Shown piece after piece: positions 34,773-45,521 of a stretch of DNA of 64,000 nt (within the stretch, counting starts at the first letter, position 1; each line of letters begins with the position of its first letter). A program made the position numbers and the translations under genes. Origin of the DNA: an uncultured Shewanella sp. GTDB taxonomy: Bacteria > Pseudomonadota > Gammaproteobacteria > Enterobacterales > Shewanellaceae. The DNA is taken from contig CANNEE010000001.1 in the NCBI GenBank assembly GCA_947503555.1, forward strand, positions 496,001 to 560,000, in the 5' to 3' direction. The notes under the pieces are model-generated. The model did no database searches and was not told the origin of the DNA. It was given only the letters and a program-made list of their open reading frames with translations.

Positions 34773-35726
34773 CTAGTTCACTCTATTCTCAATTCTGTCA
34801 GCAATAAAGGCATTTATATTGCCTACAGCAATATTCAGTAAATTCTGACGCGCCTCTTTCGTCGCCCAAGCATTGTGTGGGCTAATGCTGATATTAGGTG
34901 CATTCAACAGCGGATTATCGGCCGCTGGTGGCTCCTGAGACAAAACATCGACCCCAGCATAAGCAATCTTCTCTTGCTCTAACGCCAGACTCAAGGCCTG
35001 CTCGTCCACCAAGCCGCCTCTAGCGGTATTGATTAACATGGAAGACGGCTTCATCAAATCTAGCGCTTGCGCATCAATGAGCTTGTCGGTCTGTGGAGTC
35101 AAGGGGCAATGCAGGCTAACAAAATCACTATTTCCCAATAGCGTATTCAGGTCGACATAACCGATGCCACTTGGCAAGTCTGCAGGGCAAGTACGAGAGT
35201 GAACAAGGATTTTCATATCAAAAGCTAACGCAATGCGCGCAACCTGTTTGGCAATATCACCAAAGCCAACGAGTCCCATTGTTTTCCCTTTTAGCGACAT
35301 CAAGGGATACAAGGTAAAACAGAAATCAGGGCTCTTTGTCCAGCGCCCTCTTCTTACAGCATTAGCGTGTTCAGATAGCCTTTGAGTGAAATGAAGAATA
35401 TGGGCAAACACCATTTGAGCAACAGCATCTGGGCCATAGGCAGGCACATTGGTGACAGGAATATTCAGCTTGGCTGCTGCATCAAGGTCCACCACATTGG
35501 TGCCTGTGGCTAGCACACCGATATATTTAAGCTTAGGCAGTTGGGCAAGCAACTCTTTAGTTAATACCGTCTTATTAGTCAGCACAATATCAGCATTTTG
35601 AGCACGCTCTACTACTTCATCATGGGCGCTTCTATCATAGACGGTTAACTCTCCTATAGCCTTCAGTTCCTGCCAACTAAGATCCCCAGGGTTAAGTGTC
35701 AATGCATCTAGAATCACAATTTTCAT
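34773..35726 (-). CDS. D-2-hydroxyacid dehydrogenase
   Basis: A 317-residue NAD-dependent oxidoreductase. It has the GFGDIAKQVARIA nucleotide-binding loop, and the catalytic Arg (NTARGGLVDE), Glu (LSQEPP) and His (SPHNAWAT) triad. Overall it resembles glycerate/hydroxypyruvate dehydrogenase. The true substrate cannot be read from sequence. It follows djlA by about 50 bp, with a repeat remnant between them, and lies on the same strand. Confidence 0.88.
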   Translation of the reverse strand: MKIVILDALTLNPGDLSWQELKAIGELTVYDRSAHDEVVERAQNADIVLTNKTVLTKELLAQLPKLKYIGVLATGTNVVDLDAAAKLNIPVTNVPAYGPDAVAQMVFAHILHFTQRLSEHANAVRRGRWTKSPDFCFTLYPLMSLKGKTMGLVGFGDIAKQVARIALAFDMKILVHSRTCPADLPSGIGYVDLNTLLGNSDFVSLHCPLTPQTDKLIDAQALDLMKPSSMLINTARGGLVDEQALSLALEQEKIAYAGVDVLSQEPPAADNPLLNAPNISISPHNAWATKEARQNLLNIAVGNINAFIADRIENRVN

Positions 35727-35731
35727 TACAT

Positions 35732-35777
35732 AGGCTCCGTAGACCTTTCAAGGCTATTTTTGCAGCAAAGTTAGCCC
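35732..35777. repeat. Decayed relative of the speA-speD MITE
   Basis: This short djlA-dehydrogenase spacer holds CCTTTCAAGGCTATTTTTGC followed by AGCAAAG and ends in GCCCCTAG. It parallels the internal start (CTTTCAAGATTGTTTTTGCA, then GCAA) and the end (AGCCCCTA) of the element at 13408-13675. It appears to be an internally deleted copy. Confidence 0.45.
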
Positions 35778-36563
35778 CTAGCGCATCCCTCTGTCTTGTT
35801 TCACCGTGTCATAAGCCGATTGAATATCCTGAGCCTTTTGCTTCGCTAGCTCCATCATCTCTTCTGGTAAGCCTTTAGCAACCAATTTATCGGGATGATG
35901 TTCATTCATTAGCTTACGATAAGCTCGTTTGACGTCCTGATCTGACACCGAGGGGCTGACACCCAAGACTTGATAAGCATCACTAATCGAAGGCCTATGA
36001 CTATTGCGACCCGCTTCAGAATGAAACTTAAACTCAGCTTGCCAACGCTTTAGCAGCTCATCAAGCTGTGGCTTGGTAAAGCCTAGACCTTTGGCCACCA
36101 CTAGCAGTATAGCGTGTTCCTTAGGATGCAGCTCACCATCAGACAGGGCTGTCTGAATCTGAATCTCAAGGAACATTTGCAGCAGCTCCTTACGCCCCAT
36201 AGAGATAAGCCTAAAGGCTTTAATGCAAGCAGCCAGATCAAAATCACTGTCGCGGCCTTCTCTAAACGCTTGTTGAGCATCCACTCTCGCCTGACCAGAT
36301 AGTTTCATCTGATCCATCAATAAAGTCGCTATGCGAATATCGGTTTCGGTCACCCGTCCCGATGCTTTAGCCATATGCCCCATGACGGCAAAGGTGGAAT
36401 TAAAAAACAGTGCCTGACGAGTTTTACCATCCTTAAGTACGGCAGAAATTTCACTACCACGCTTATCCCACTGGTGCCCAAGCCAAAGGCCAATCAAGGC
36501 ACCGACTATTTTGCCAAACATAAAGCCGATGACAGCGCCAAAAAACTTTCCCCAAATACGCAT
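35778..36563 (-). CDS. djlA: Membrane-anchored DnaJ-like co-chaperone DjlA
   Basis: A 261-residue type III J-domain protein. One N-terminal membrane helix with small-residue dimerisation motifs (FGAVIGFMFGKIVGALIGLW) is followed by a TerB-like middle domain and a C-terminal J domain (about 195-261) with YQVLGVSPSVSDQDVKRAYR and the essential HPD in NEHHPDKLVA. It stimulates DnaK at the inner membrane. Length agrees with E. coli DjlA (271). It belongs with murU-amgK on the minus strand, divergent from lptD, as in other Shewanella. Confidence 0.96.
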   Translation of the reverse strand: MRIWGKFFGAVIGFMFGKIVGALIGLWLGHQWDKRGSEISAVLKDGKTRQALFFNSTFAVMGHMAKASGRVTETDIRIATLLMDQMKLSGQARVDAQQAFREGRDSDFDLAACIKAFRLISMGRKELLQMFLEIQIQTALSDGELHPKEHAILLVVAKGLGFTKPQLDELLKRWQAEFKFHSEAGRNSHRPSISDAYQVLGVSPSVSDQDVKRAYRKLMNEHHPDKLVAKGLPEEMMELAKQKAQDIQSAYDTVKQDRGMR

Positions 36564-36632
36564 TCACTAACCTGTACTTAAAATGATTGTAAAAATGAAA
36601 AAGAACCTAGTCCTGAATCTAGGTAACTCTCA

Positions 36633-37322
<690 letters not shown>

Positions 37323-38327
37323 CTATTTCTGGGGGCTAAATTCAGGTAATACTCGCGCTCGAACCCAAGCGTTAAATTCGGTCAGTTCAGGGTATTTGGC
37401 TGAAATATCGATAATGTAATCCAGAGTCATGGGAATATCTGACATATAGCCGGGCTTATTGTCACGATAGTGTAATCGAGCAAAAATACCTGCCGCCTTG
37501 ATATGACGCTGTAGCCCAGTTAAATCAAACCATCGCTCATATTGCTCAAAGTTAGCATCGGCGGACAAAAAACCATGCTCAATACACAAATCAAAGTGCA
37601 CTTTCATCAAAGGAGTAATCGCTTCTTGAGGCCAACGAATATAACAGTCACGCAGTAACGATACCGCGTCATAGGTAATAGGGCCAAGCACCGCATCTTG
37701 AAAATCAATAGCATATAGCTCATTGTCAAAAAGCATTAAGTTACGGCTATGAAAATCCCTATGCATGCCCACTTGAGGCTGCTCCGAGATAACACGAGCT
37801 AAGAAGGCAAAAGCCTGTTCGAGTAACGCTTGCTCCTGAGCACTTAAGGCTAATTGCAAATGGCGCTTCACCAACCAATCAGTGAAAATGGTTAACTCTC
37901 TATGTACAAACGCATCATCAAAACTAATCAGGTTTCCATCTGACGTTGCAGTTACACTGGCAATCTTAGGTAAAATCGCTAACGCTTTGTGGTAAAAACC
38001 TGCCATATTGTCATCAGCTAGTAGCCCAAGCAGTTGAATATCACCTAAGTCCTGCAATAACATCAAGCCTAACTTTTGATCATAAGCCAAAATATTTGGC
38101 ACGTTAATCTGCGCATTCTGGTAGGCATCGGCTATGGCAATAAAAGGGGCTAATGGCACAAGCTCCACTGGAGAGTCCATTATAATATAGGCATTATCTT
38201 GATACTGGACCCGAAAGTAGCGCCTGAAGCTGGCATCTCCCGAGATCACACTCAGAAGGCAATCATCACCTAACTGAGACTTAGCCCAATCATTAATCAC
38301 TTCATCTCTTGTGCTAGACAGCCCCAT
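37323..38327 (-). CDS. amgK: N-acetylmuramate/N-acetylglucosamine kinase
   Basis: A 334-residue aminoglycoside-phosphotransferase-fold kinase that phosphorylates the anomeric carbon of MurNAc/GlcNAc from recycled wall. The start SGDASFRRYFRV, catalytic loop GMHRDFHSRNLM and metal site IDFQDAVLGPITYD are diagnostic for AmgK. It is the first gene ahead of murU and divergent from lptD, the same arrangement as in Pseudomonas. Confidence 0.92.
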   Translation of the reverse strand: MGLSSTRDEVINDWAKSQLGDDCLLSVISGDASFRRYFRVQYQDNAYIIMDSPVELVPLAPFIAIADAYQNAQINVPNILAYDQKLGLMLLQDLGDIQLLGLLADDNMAGFYHKALAILPKIASVTATSDGNLISFDDAFVHRELTIFTDWLVKRHLQLALSAQEQALLEQAFAFLARVISEQPQVGMHRDFHSRNLMLFDNELYAIDFQDAVLGPITYDAVSLLRDCYIRWPQEAITPLMKVHFDLCIEHGFLSADANFEQYERWFDLTGLQRHIKAAGIFARLHYRDNKPGYMSDIPMTLDYIIDISAKYPELTEFNAWVRARVLPEFSPQK

Positions 38328-38584
38328 AACATAGCCCTTATAAAAAAATTGCTTTATTATAGCTAGGCTAAAAAAATGAAACAGATCATAATCTCGCTTT
38401 TAGATTAACAATTGTCCAAATTAGTGATGAATAAACTTGAGTACATCGATATTCTTGCTAATTCTTTAGATAATTGATTGAAGATATACCGTTACAAGGT
38501 ATGCTAAGCACTAAAATACTATGCCGATACTCGTATGCGGCTTTTTTGCTTCCTAGACTATAGAACTCATAATAACTGACTAAC

Positions 38585-40909
38585 ATGCAGATTCGTTACC
38601 TTTTGGCATTAAGCCTGCTTCCCAATCTAGTCTTTGCAGAAGAAGCGACTTCTCATCCAAAATCAAATTCAGGTGCTAGTGAGCATAGCCAGTGTGTTAT
38701 TAAGCCACCGGTTCCTGTTCGAAAAATGAAAGACACTCAGTCTGACGCCGAAGCTCAGACAATCAAAATTATTTCCAATAGATCTGAAGCTCAGCTTGGT
38801 AACAAGGCTAAGTTCACCGGAGATGTGAATGTTAGCCAAGGCAATAGGCATATTGCTGCCGATGAAGCCATACTTGACCAAGCAGGGGAGCAGCTCGACG
38901 CAAACGGTAGTCTTGTCTTCCAAGATGAGCGTTTAACCGTGACTGCTGACTCCCTCTCGGCAAAAGTCAAAGACAATAGTGCAACCTTGGAAGGTGCTCA
39001 GTATTGGCTTCACGGACAACAGGTCCATGGTGATGCTAATCAACTAGAGATAACTAAAGATAACAACCTATTATTAACCGATACTAATTTTACGACTTGT
39101 CCTCCTGATAACGTATCTTGGTTGCTCGAAGCCGATGAAATCAAGATTGACAGCAAGGAGGAGTGGGGAGAAATTTGGGACGCTAAACTGAGAATCGCAG
39201 ATATTCCAGTTTTTTATATTCCTTACATGACAGTACCTGTATCTGACAAGCGTAAATCAGGTCTACTGTTTCCCAAATTTAGCACTAGCACCACCAATGG
39301 TGTAGAGGTTGCCCTACCCTACTATTGGAACATAGCACCTGAGTACGATCTCACCTTTACGCCTCACTACATGTCCTCAAGGGGACTCTACTTAAAATCT
39401 GAATTTAGATATTTAGCAGGTGATGAGCAGCAAGGTCAGCTTAACTTTGAATTTTTACCCGATGATAAAAAGCTTGCCAACAGTCCAAATCGCTATCTAT
39501 ACCATTGGCAACATCAAGGAAAAATTGATCAACATTGGCGTATCAATACCGATATAACCAATATCTCTGACAACAACTATTTCAACGATCTTAGTTCAGA
39601 TTTAAGTCGCTCAACCGAGAATCAACTTAATCGTATTGCTGAAATAAGTTACCTTGCTCGTAACTGGGATTTCAGCGCCAGAGTACAAGACATCAAAGTA
39701 CTTGGAACGAATCAAGAACCCTATCGAGTTTTGCCTCAGCTAAGGTACCAGTACCGACAAGCTAACTTCCTATCAGGGCTAAATTTTAATTTTGACTCTG
39801 AAGCCACTAATTTTGAGCATAAAAATAGCGGCTTTAATCGTGCAACACGATTACATTTAGCACCAACGGTTAGCCTGCCACTTTATACGCCAGCAGGCTC
39901 TTTCCTCGCTGAAGCCAAGCTATTGCAAACTAACTACTGGCAAGATGATAAGCAACTTACAACCACAGCGACGGATATGACCGACACCTTAGACAAAACG
40001 GTCAGTAGAACAATTCCGCAGTTTAAAATTAATGCCCAAATCAATTTTGAACGGCAACTTAAGGACTATCGCCAGACACTAGAACCACAAATACAGTATC
40101 TCTATGTGGGCTATGAAGACCAATCGAAAATCGGCCTTTATGATACAGCGCTTATCCAAGAAGATTATTTTGGCTTATTTAGAGATAGACGTTTTTCAGG
40201 TTTAGATCGTATTGCAGATGCAAATCAACTGACCTATGGCTTAACGACCCGCTTTTATGATGAAAATAACGTAGAAGATTTTAGGTTCAGTTTTGGACAA
40301 ATCGTTTATTTTCAAGATAGCCGAGTACAGCTCAATGAGGGCATAGCTACGGACAAACCGTCTTCTTCCATTTTGGCCGCGGAAGTCGATGCACATCTTT
40401 ATCAAGACTGGTTTATCAGTGGCGGTATCCAGCTAGATACTAAACACAATGACACCCGTAAGAGTGAAGTCACCTTAGACTTCAGACCGAGTAACAATAA
40501 ACTGCTTCAGCTTAGTTACCGCTATGTGCCAGATCTACTCAATGCCAATACCAATGAGTCGGTCACTGTATCACAAACTGGCCTTCGCCTAGCTTGGCCA
40601 CTTACTGACTCAACTTACTTTGTGGGTAACTGGTATTATGATCTCGGTAAAAAACGTGCCGCTGAAGTCTATGCTGGAATACAGTATGAATCCTGCTGCT
40701 GGGCAGCTCGTTTCAGTTATCAATATAAACTCAAAACCAACTATGATGATTTCTCTAATCCGGTTGTCGAGACTAGAGAACTCTTCGAGACAGGCTTCTA
40801 CCTCAACTTTGTCATAAAAGGCTTAGGTGGTTCGGGGCCGCTAGGCGTATCAGATATGCTCAATGAAGGCCTATTTAACTATAGAAAGCCACTTTACCTG
40901 AGGAATTAG
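38585..40909 (+). CDS. lptD: LPS-assembly outer-membrane protein LptD
   Basis: A 774-residue beta-barrel that with LptE inserts lipopolysaccharide into the outer leaflet. A signal peptide covers 1-18, an LptA-like beta-jellyroll domain about 60-195, and the barrel the rest. The disulfide cysteines are all present: Cys37, Cys172 (TTCPPD) and the adjacent pair Cys704-Cys705. It is the first gene of a cluster with surA, its assembly chaperone; the gap to surA is about 120 bp without a terminator. Confidence 0.96.
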   Translation: MQIRYLLALSLLPNLVFAEEATSHPKSNSGASEHSQCVIKPPVPVRKMKDTQSDAEAQTIKIISNRSEAQLGNKAKFTGDVNVSQGNRHIAADEAILDQAGEQLDANGSLVFQDERLTVTADSLSAKVKDNSATLEGAQYWLHGQQVHGDANQLEITKDNNLLLTDTNFTTCPPDNVSWLLEADEIKIDSKEEWGEIWDAKLRIADIPVFYIPYMTVPVSDKRKSGLLFPKFSTSTTNGVEVALPYYWNIAPEYDLTFTPHYMSSRGLYLKSEFRYLAGDEQQGQLNFEFLPDDKKLANSPNRYLYHWQHQGKIDQHWRINTDITNISDNNYFNDLSSDLSRSTENQLNRIAEISYLARNWDFSARVQDIKVLGTNQEPYRVLPQLRYQYRQANFLSGLNFNFDSEATNFEHKNSGFNRATRLHLAPTVSLPLYTPAGSFLAEAKLLQTNYWQDDKQLTTTATDMTDTLDKTVSRTIPQFKINAQINFERQLKDYRQTLEPQIQYLYVGYEDQSKIGLYDTALIQEDYFGLFRDRRFSGLDRIADANQLTYGLTTRFYDENNVEDFRFSFGQIVYFQDSRVQLNEGIATDKPSSSILAAEVDAHLYQDWFISGGIQLDTKHNDTRKSEVTLDFRPSNNKLLQLSYRYVPDLLNANTNESVTVSQTGLRLAWPLTDSTYFVGNWYYDLGKKRAAEVYAGIQYESCCWAARFSYQYKLKTNYDDFSNPVVETRELFETGFYLNFVIKGLGGSGPLGVSDMLNEGLFNYRKPLYLRN

Positions 40910-41031
40910 TAAAGAATTGTGCTAGATTGCTGAACCTCGAGTAGGACTTGTAGTCCAAACAGGTTAACAACTGATTTATTAGCTTTGAATATTCGTCGTA
41001 CCTGACATATAAGTGTGCCAAGGATTTGTGG

Positions 41032-42330
41032 ATGAAACCCTGTAAAAAACTGATTATAACTTTATTTGCGTTAACTTTAGCCCATACTGGAATTGCCGCC
41101 GAACAGCCTCTAGATAGCGTAGCTGTGCAAGTTAATGAAGGCGTCATATTAGAAAGTGAAATCGATAATATGATCACCTCAGTCAAGGCTAATGCAAAAG
41201 CCGCGGGGCAAGCGCTACCATCTGATACAGCCCTAAGAACTCAGGTTATCGATAGATTGATTTTGACTCGTCTTCAGCTACAAATGGCTGAACGTATTGG
41301 CTTGCATATCGGTGATCTTCAGTTAGATCAGACCATAGAAAATATCGCTAAAGAGCAAAATGTCACGATTGAAGAAATGCGTCAAAGCCTCGCCCAAGAC
41401 GGTATCAGCTTTAGCCAATACAGAGAAAACCTTCGCCAAGAAATCACCCTAGGCGAGATTCAGCGCATTCAAATTCAACGCAGAATCCAAGTTTCACCTT
41501 CTGAAATAGAATCACTAGTAAAGCTAATCGAAGAGCAAGGGCTTAAAAATGTTGAGTTTCAATTAGGCCACATTCTTATCGAAGTACCCAGCTCACCAAA
41601 TAGCCAACAACTTGAAGATGCCACTAAGCGTGCCGATACCGTTCTCAAGCGCCTAAAGGATGGTGCAGATTTTCGTCGTACCGCCATTGCGTCTTCTTCT
41701 GGCCCTAAAGCGCTAGAAGGGGGGATCTGGGACTATATGAACATCAATGAGATGCCAACCCTATTTGCCGAAGTCGTCAAAGGTGCCAAAAAAGGTGAAA
41801 TTATTGGCCCTATTCGCAGCGGCGCAGGCTTCCATATCATCAAGGTCATGGACACTCGTGGGCTACAGACTCAAGAAGTCAATGAAGTTAAGGCTAGACA
41901 TATTCTATTAACACCGTCGCCGATTCTATCGGAAGAACGCGCTCAAAAAATGCTTAAGAATTTCTTAACCCAAATTCGCTCTGGAGAAGCAAGCTTTGCC
42001 GATTTAGCCAAGCAGTATTCAGAAGACCCAGGTTCTGCTGTTAAAGGTGGCGAGCTAGGTTGGGCAGATCCTAAAATCTATGTGCCCGCATTTTCTCAAG
42101 CCCTCAATGAACTAGAAATTGATGAAATTAGTGAACCATTTCGTTCAAGCCATGGGTGGCATATCACCCAAGTTCTAGAGAAGCGCACCACAGATGCTAC
42201 GGATAAGATGAATAGCAATAAAGCCCATCAACTTATCTTTCGTCGTAAATACAACGAAGAGTTACAAAACTGGTTAGATGAAATGCGCTCCGATGCATAC
42301 ATTGAAGTCATCGAGCCAATTAAAAACTAA
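41032..42330 (+). CDS. surA: Periplasmic chaperone / peptidyl-prolyl isomerase SurA
   Basis: A 432-residue periplasmic protein that escorts outer-membrane proteins such as LptD. It has a signal peptide (about 1-23), the N-terminal chaperone domain, and two parvulin domains starting at about 170 (FQLGHILIEVP) and 285 (VKARHILLTPSP), the second with GGELGWADP. AAGGA precedes the ATG at 41032 by seven bases, which rejects the TTG two codons earlier. pdxA follows after three bases, so they are cotranscribed. Confidence 0.97.
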   Translation: MKPCKKLIITLFALTLAHTGIAAEQPLDSVAVQVNEGVILESEIDNMITSVKANAKAAGQALPSDTALRTQVIDRLILTRLQLQMAERIGLHIGDLQLDQTIENIAKEQNVTIEEMRQSLAQDGISFSQYRENLRQEITLGEIQRIQIQRRIQVSPSEIESLVKLIEEQGLKNVEFQLGHILIEVPSSPNSQQLEDATKRADTVLKRLKDGADFRRTAIASSSGPKALEGGIWDYMNINEMPTLFAEVVKGAKKGEIIGPIRSGAGFHIIKVMDTRGLQTQEVNEVKARHILLTPSPILSEERAQKMLKNFLTQIRSGEASFADLAKQYSEDPGSAVKGGELGWADPKIYVPAFSQALNELEIDEISEPFRSSHGWHITQVLEKRTTDATDKMNSNKAHQLIFRRKYNEELQNWLDEMRSDAYIEVIEPIKN

Positions 42331-42333
42331 ACT

Positions 42334-43326
42334 ATGACAGTAAATACTAAGCGGATTGCCATTACCCCAGGGGAACCCTCGGGAATTGGTCCAGACTTGA
42401 TAGTACAACTAGCTCAGCAAGCTTGGCCTGCTGAGCTAGTTGCCTGTGCGGATCCTGAGTTACTCACCTCTAGGGCTAAACTACTCGGCTTACCCTTAAG
42501 CCTCAGACCCTATCAGCCTAGCCTAGCCCCTGCGCCACAGGAAGCAGGCACCTTAACCATAGCCCCTTTTGAACTTGCAGCAGAACCCAAATGCGGTGAG
42601 CTGGATGAGCAAAATAGTAGCTATGTAGTGGATACCTTAAGGTACGCTGGTGAGAAGAACATGAAAGGTGAATTTGATGCCGTGGTTACAGGCCCTGTTC
42701 ATAAAGGCATTATCAACCAGGCAGGTATTCCTTTTAGTGGCCATACAGAGTTCTTTGCCCATCAGGCGGGCTGTCAAGATGTCGTTATGATGCTTGCCAA
42801 TCCCGGACTACAGGTCGCGCTAGTCACCACCCATATTCCATTAGCCTATGTATCAAAGGCGATTACTCGAGACAGGCTTCACCAAATCATACATATTCTG
42901 CATAAAGATTTGGTGGATAAATTCGCAATCGCACAGCCAAAGATCTATGTTTGTGGCTTAAACCCCCACGCAGGAGAAGATGGACACTTAGGTCGTGAAG
43001 AGATAGATACTATCATTCCAGCTCTCGAAGAGCTAAGACAAGAAAAAGGCTTTAACTTAATCGGTCCTCTACCTGCTGATACTCTGTTTCAAGAAAAATA
43101 CCTCAAAGATGCTGATGTCGTCTTAGCTATGTATCACGATCAAGGGTTACCTGTGTTAAAATCCCAAGGTTTTGGCAAGTCCGTCAATATCACCTTAGGT
43201 CTCCCTTATATTAGAACCTCGGTCGATCATGGAACCGCCCTTGAACTCGCAGGAACAGGTAAAGCCGATATAGGAAGCTTTGTTTGTGCATTAAATAAAG
43301 CCATTGAACTGGCTGAAAAACACTAG
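42334..43326 (+). CDS. pdxA: 4-hydroxythreonine-4-phosphate dehydrogenase
   Basis: A 330-residue NAD-dependent enzyme of pyridoxal 5'-phosphate biosynthesis. It starts [13 protein letters not shown] and carries the three metal-binding His regions: [14 protein letters not shown] with PHAGEDG, and SVDHGTALE. It lies between surA and rsmA in the conserved gammaproteobacterial order. Confidence 0.97.
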   Translation: MTVNTKRIAITPGEPSGIGPDLIVQLAQQAWPAELVACADPELLTSRAKLLGLPLSLRPYQPSLAPAPQEAGTLTIAPFELAAEPKCGELDEQNSSYVVDTLRYAGEKNMKGEFDAVVTGPVHKGIINQAGIPFSGHTEFFAHQAGCQDVVMMLANPGLQVALVTTHIPLAYVSKAITRDRLHQIIHILHKDLVDKFAIAQPKIYVCGLNPHAGEDGHLGREEIDTIIPALEELRQEKGFNLIGPLPADTLFQEKYLKDADVVLAMYHDQGLPVLKSQGFGKSVNITLGLPYIRTSVDHGTALELAGTGKADIGSFVCALNKAIELAEKH

Positions 43327-43342
43327 ATTAAATAGCAGGCTA

Positions 43343-44146
43343 ATGAGTAGTAAAGTACATTTAGGCCATACGGCCAGAAAGCGCTTCGGGCAGAACTTTC
43401 TAACAGATAACAATGTCATTAACAGCATTGTCGGTGCCATCTCTCCCGACAATGATCATGTCATGGTGGAAATTGGCCCAGGTCTTGGTGCGTTGACAGA
43501 GCCTGTAGCACAAGCAATTGATAACTTAACGGTTGTTGAACTTGATAAAGATCTAGTCGAGCGGCTTCAGCAGCACCCTCAACTAAAAGATAAGCTCACC
43601 ATACACCAGGGTGATGCGATGCAGTTTGATTTTAGTCAGTTGGCTCAAGCAGGAAAAACCATGAAGGTGTTTGGCAACCTGCCATACAATATTTCTACAC
43701 CTTTAATGTTCCATCTGTTTGAGTTCGCTCACTTAATTGAAACCATGCACTTTATGTTGCAAAAGGAAGTCGTACTCAGATTAAGTGCTTCGCCAGGCAC
43801 GAAAGCCTATGGTCGCCTGACGGTCATGGCACAATACTACTGCCAAGTGGTGCCTGTTTTAGAAGTGCCACCAGGCAGTTTCGTTCCACCGCCTAAAGTT
43901 GATAGCGCAGTTGTACGTCTCATTCCTTTTACTGAGAAACCTTACCCCTGTGCCGATGTAGAAGTATTGAGAAGCCTAGTCACTCAAGCCTTTAGCATGC
44001 GTAGAAAGACGTTAAGAAACAATTTAAAGCAACAACTTAAAGATGCAGATTACGAACAGCTAGGCATTGACCCTAGCCGCAGACCGGAGCAGATCTCTGT
44101 ACAAGAGTATGTCGCTATGGCCAATTTGCTTTGTGAAAAGAGATAA
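43343..44146 (+). CDS. rsmA: 16S rRNA dimethyladenosine transferase
   Basis: A 267-residue SAM-dependent methyltransferase (KsgA) that dimethylates two adjacent adenines at the 3' end of 16S rRNA. Motifs: [24 protein letters not shown], and catalytic GNLPYNIST. The ATG at 43343 matches the E. coli start region; upstream codons in frame overlap pdxA. A terminator follows. Confidence 0.96.
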   Translation: MSSKVHLGHTARKRFGQNFLTDNNVINSIVGAISPDNDHVMVEIGPGLGALTEPVAQAIDNLTVVELDKDLVERLQQHPQLKDKLTIHQGDAMQFDFSQLAQAGKTMKVFGNLPYNISTPLMFHLFEFAHLIETMHFMLQKEVVLRLSASPGTKAYGRLTVMAQYYCQVVPVLEVPPGSFVPPPKVDSAVVRLIPFTEKPYPCADVEVLRSLVTQAFSMRRKTLRNNLKQQLKDADYEQLGIDPSRRPEQISVQEYVAMANLLCEKR

Positions 44147-44164
44147 TATTGATCAGATTAATTA

Positions 44165-44187
44165 GGGTGCCTTGGCACCCTTTTTTA
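44165..44187 (+). terminator. Terminator between rsmA and apaG
   Basis: GGGTGCC-TT-GGCACCC followed by six T residues, 18 bp after rsmA and about 18 bp before apaG. It would end or reduce transcription from the lptD-surA-pdxA-rsmA unit before apaG. Confidence 0.85.
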
Positions 44188-44204
44188 TACCTTCAGGACC
44201 AAAG

Positions 44205-44582
44205 ATGAGTCAGCAACACCCTATAAAAATTGAAGTAGAGACCCAGTATCTAGAAAAAGACTCTGCCCCCGAAGACGCACAATATGTGTTTAGCTATACC
44301 ATCACCATTATTAATTTAGGTGATCAAGCCGTAACCTTAAAAAGCCGTCACTGGATAATTACAGATGCTAACGGTCATCAAAGTCAGGTTCAGGGTGCAG
44401 GCGTTGTCGGCGAGACTCCAACAATTGAGCCAGATACCGCTTACCGATACACCAGTGGCACAGTTTTAGAGGCAGAATTAGGCTTTATGGAGGGTAGCTA
44501 CACAATGGAATATCAAGATGGAACTGAATTTAAAGCCCCGATAGCGGCGTTTAGGCTTTCTACCGATCTCATCCTACATTAA
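44205..44582 (+). CDS. apaG: Co2+/Mg2+ efflux-associated protein ApaG
   Basis: A 125-residue single-domain beta-sandwich protein. It shows IKIEVETQYLEKDSAPEDAQYVFSYTITI-type strands, the GXGVVGETP turn (GAGVVGETPTIEP) and FMEGSYTME, all conserved in ApaG. The molecular role is not settled. The ATG at 44205 has AGGA upstream; the longer frame runs into the terminator. It is followed by apaH after 13 bp. Confidence 0.94.
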   Translation: MSQQHPIKIEVETQYLEKDSAPEDAQYVFSYTITIINLGDQAVTLKSRHWIITDANGHQSQVQGAGVVGETPTIEPDTAYRYTSGTVLEAELGFMEGSYTMEYQDGTEFKAPIAAFRLSTDLILH

Positions 44583-44595
44583 GGAAGCCATCAGT

Positions 44596-45420
44596 ATGGC
44601 ACACTATTTTGTTGGCGACATTCAAGGCTGCTTTAAAGAACTTCAAGCCCTGCTCGCTCAAGTTGAATTTAATCCCTCAAAAGATGAACTATGGGCCGTA
44701 GGCGATCTTGTTGCCAGAGGGCCTGATTCACTCGCAACCTTGCGCTATTTTAAACAACTTGAAGGCAGTGCTAAGATCGTCTTAGGTAACCATGATTTGC
44801 ATTTGATGTCATTGCACAATGGAATAAAAAAGGTCAATCCCAAAGACAATTTACAACAACTTTTGCAAGCAGAGGACATTAACCAACTTATCGATTGGCT
44901 CAGGCTTCAACCACTCCATAGAGAATGGAAATCTGCAAAAATTCTTATGAGCCATGCGGGAGTGCCACCTCAGTGGGACATAGAAACACTCACCAAGCAA
45001 TCTAAACGAGTCAGTAAAGCATTGCAAAAAGCCGATTATGCCGAGGCTATCTTAGCCAAGATGTATACTCAAGAGGCAGAGGATTGGCACCCAGAGCTCT
45101 CCAAATTTGAAAAGATACGATACAGTATCAATGCATTAACCCGTATGCGCTACCTGCATAAAGATGGCCGTCTCGATTTTGACTGCAAGCTCCCTCCAAG
45201 AAAGAACAACAATCCTGACCTACGCCCTTGGTTTACTTTTAATAGCAAAATCAGCAATAAGTACACTAAGGTTTTTGGACACTGGGCCGCTTTAATGGGA
45301 AATGTCGAGCTTCCCCATATAAAAGCACTCGATACAGGTTGTTGCTGGGGAGAATATTTAACCCTTTGGCATCAAGAAAAAGATACTAAAATCACCCAAA
45401 AAAGATTACAAAAAGAGTAA
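44596..45420 (+). CDS. apaH: Symmetrical bis(5'-nucleosyl)-tetraphosphatase
   Basis: A 274-residue metallophosphatase that splits Ap4A into two ADP and also removes Np4 caps from RNA. The metal motifs are VGDIQGCFKEL, GDLVARGPDS, GNHDLH and the later SHAG and FGHWA. Length matches E. coli ApaH (280). Forms a pair with apaG. Confidence 0.96.
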   Translation: MAHYFVGDIQGCFKELQALLAQVEFNPSKDELWAVGDLVARGPDSLATLRYFKQLEGSAKIVLGNHDLHLMSLHNGIKKVNPKDNLQQLLQAEDINQLIDWLRLQPLHREWKSAKILMSHAGVPPQWDIETLTKQSKRVSKALQKADYAEAILAKMYTQEAEDWHPELSKFEKIRYSINALTRMRYLHKDGRLDFDCKLPPRKNNNPDLRPWFTFNSKISNKYTKVFGHWAALMGNVELPHIKALDTGCCWGEYLTLWHQEKDTKITQKRLQKE

Positions 45421-45521
45421 ACTAAACCTGAGCTTAGCCGATAACATCTAATAATATCCCAATGAACAACATCCCGATAATAACAATAGTCGTTGGATTA
45501 AATATTTAGCCGGAGCACGCT

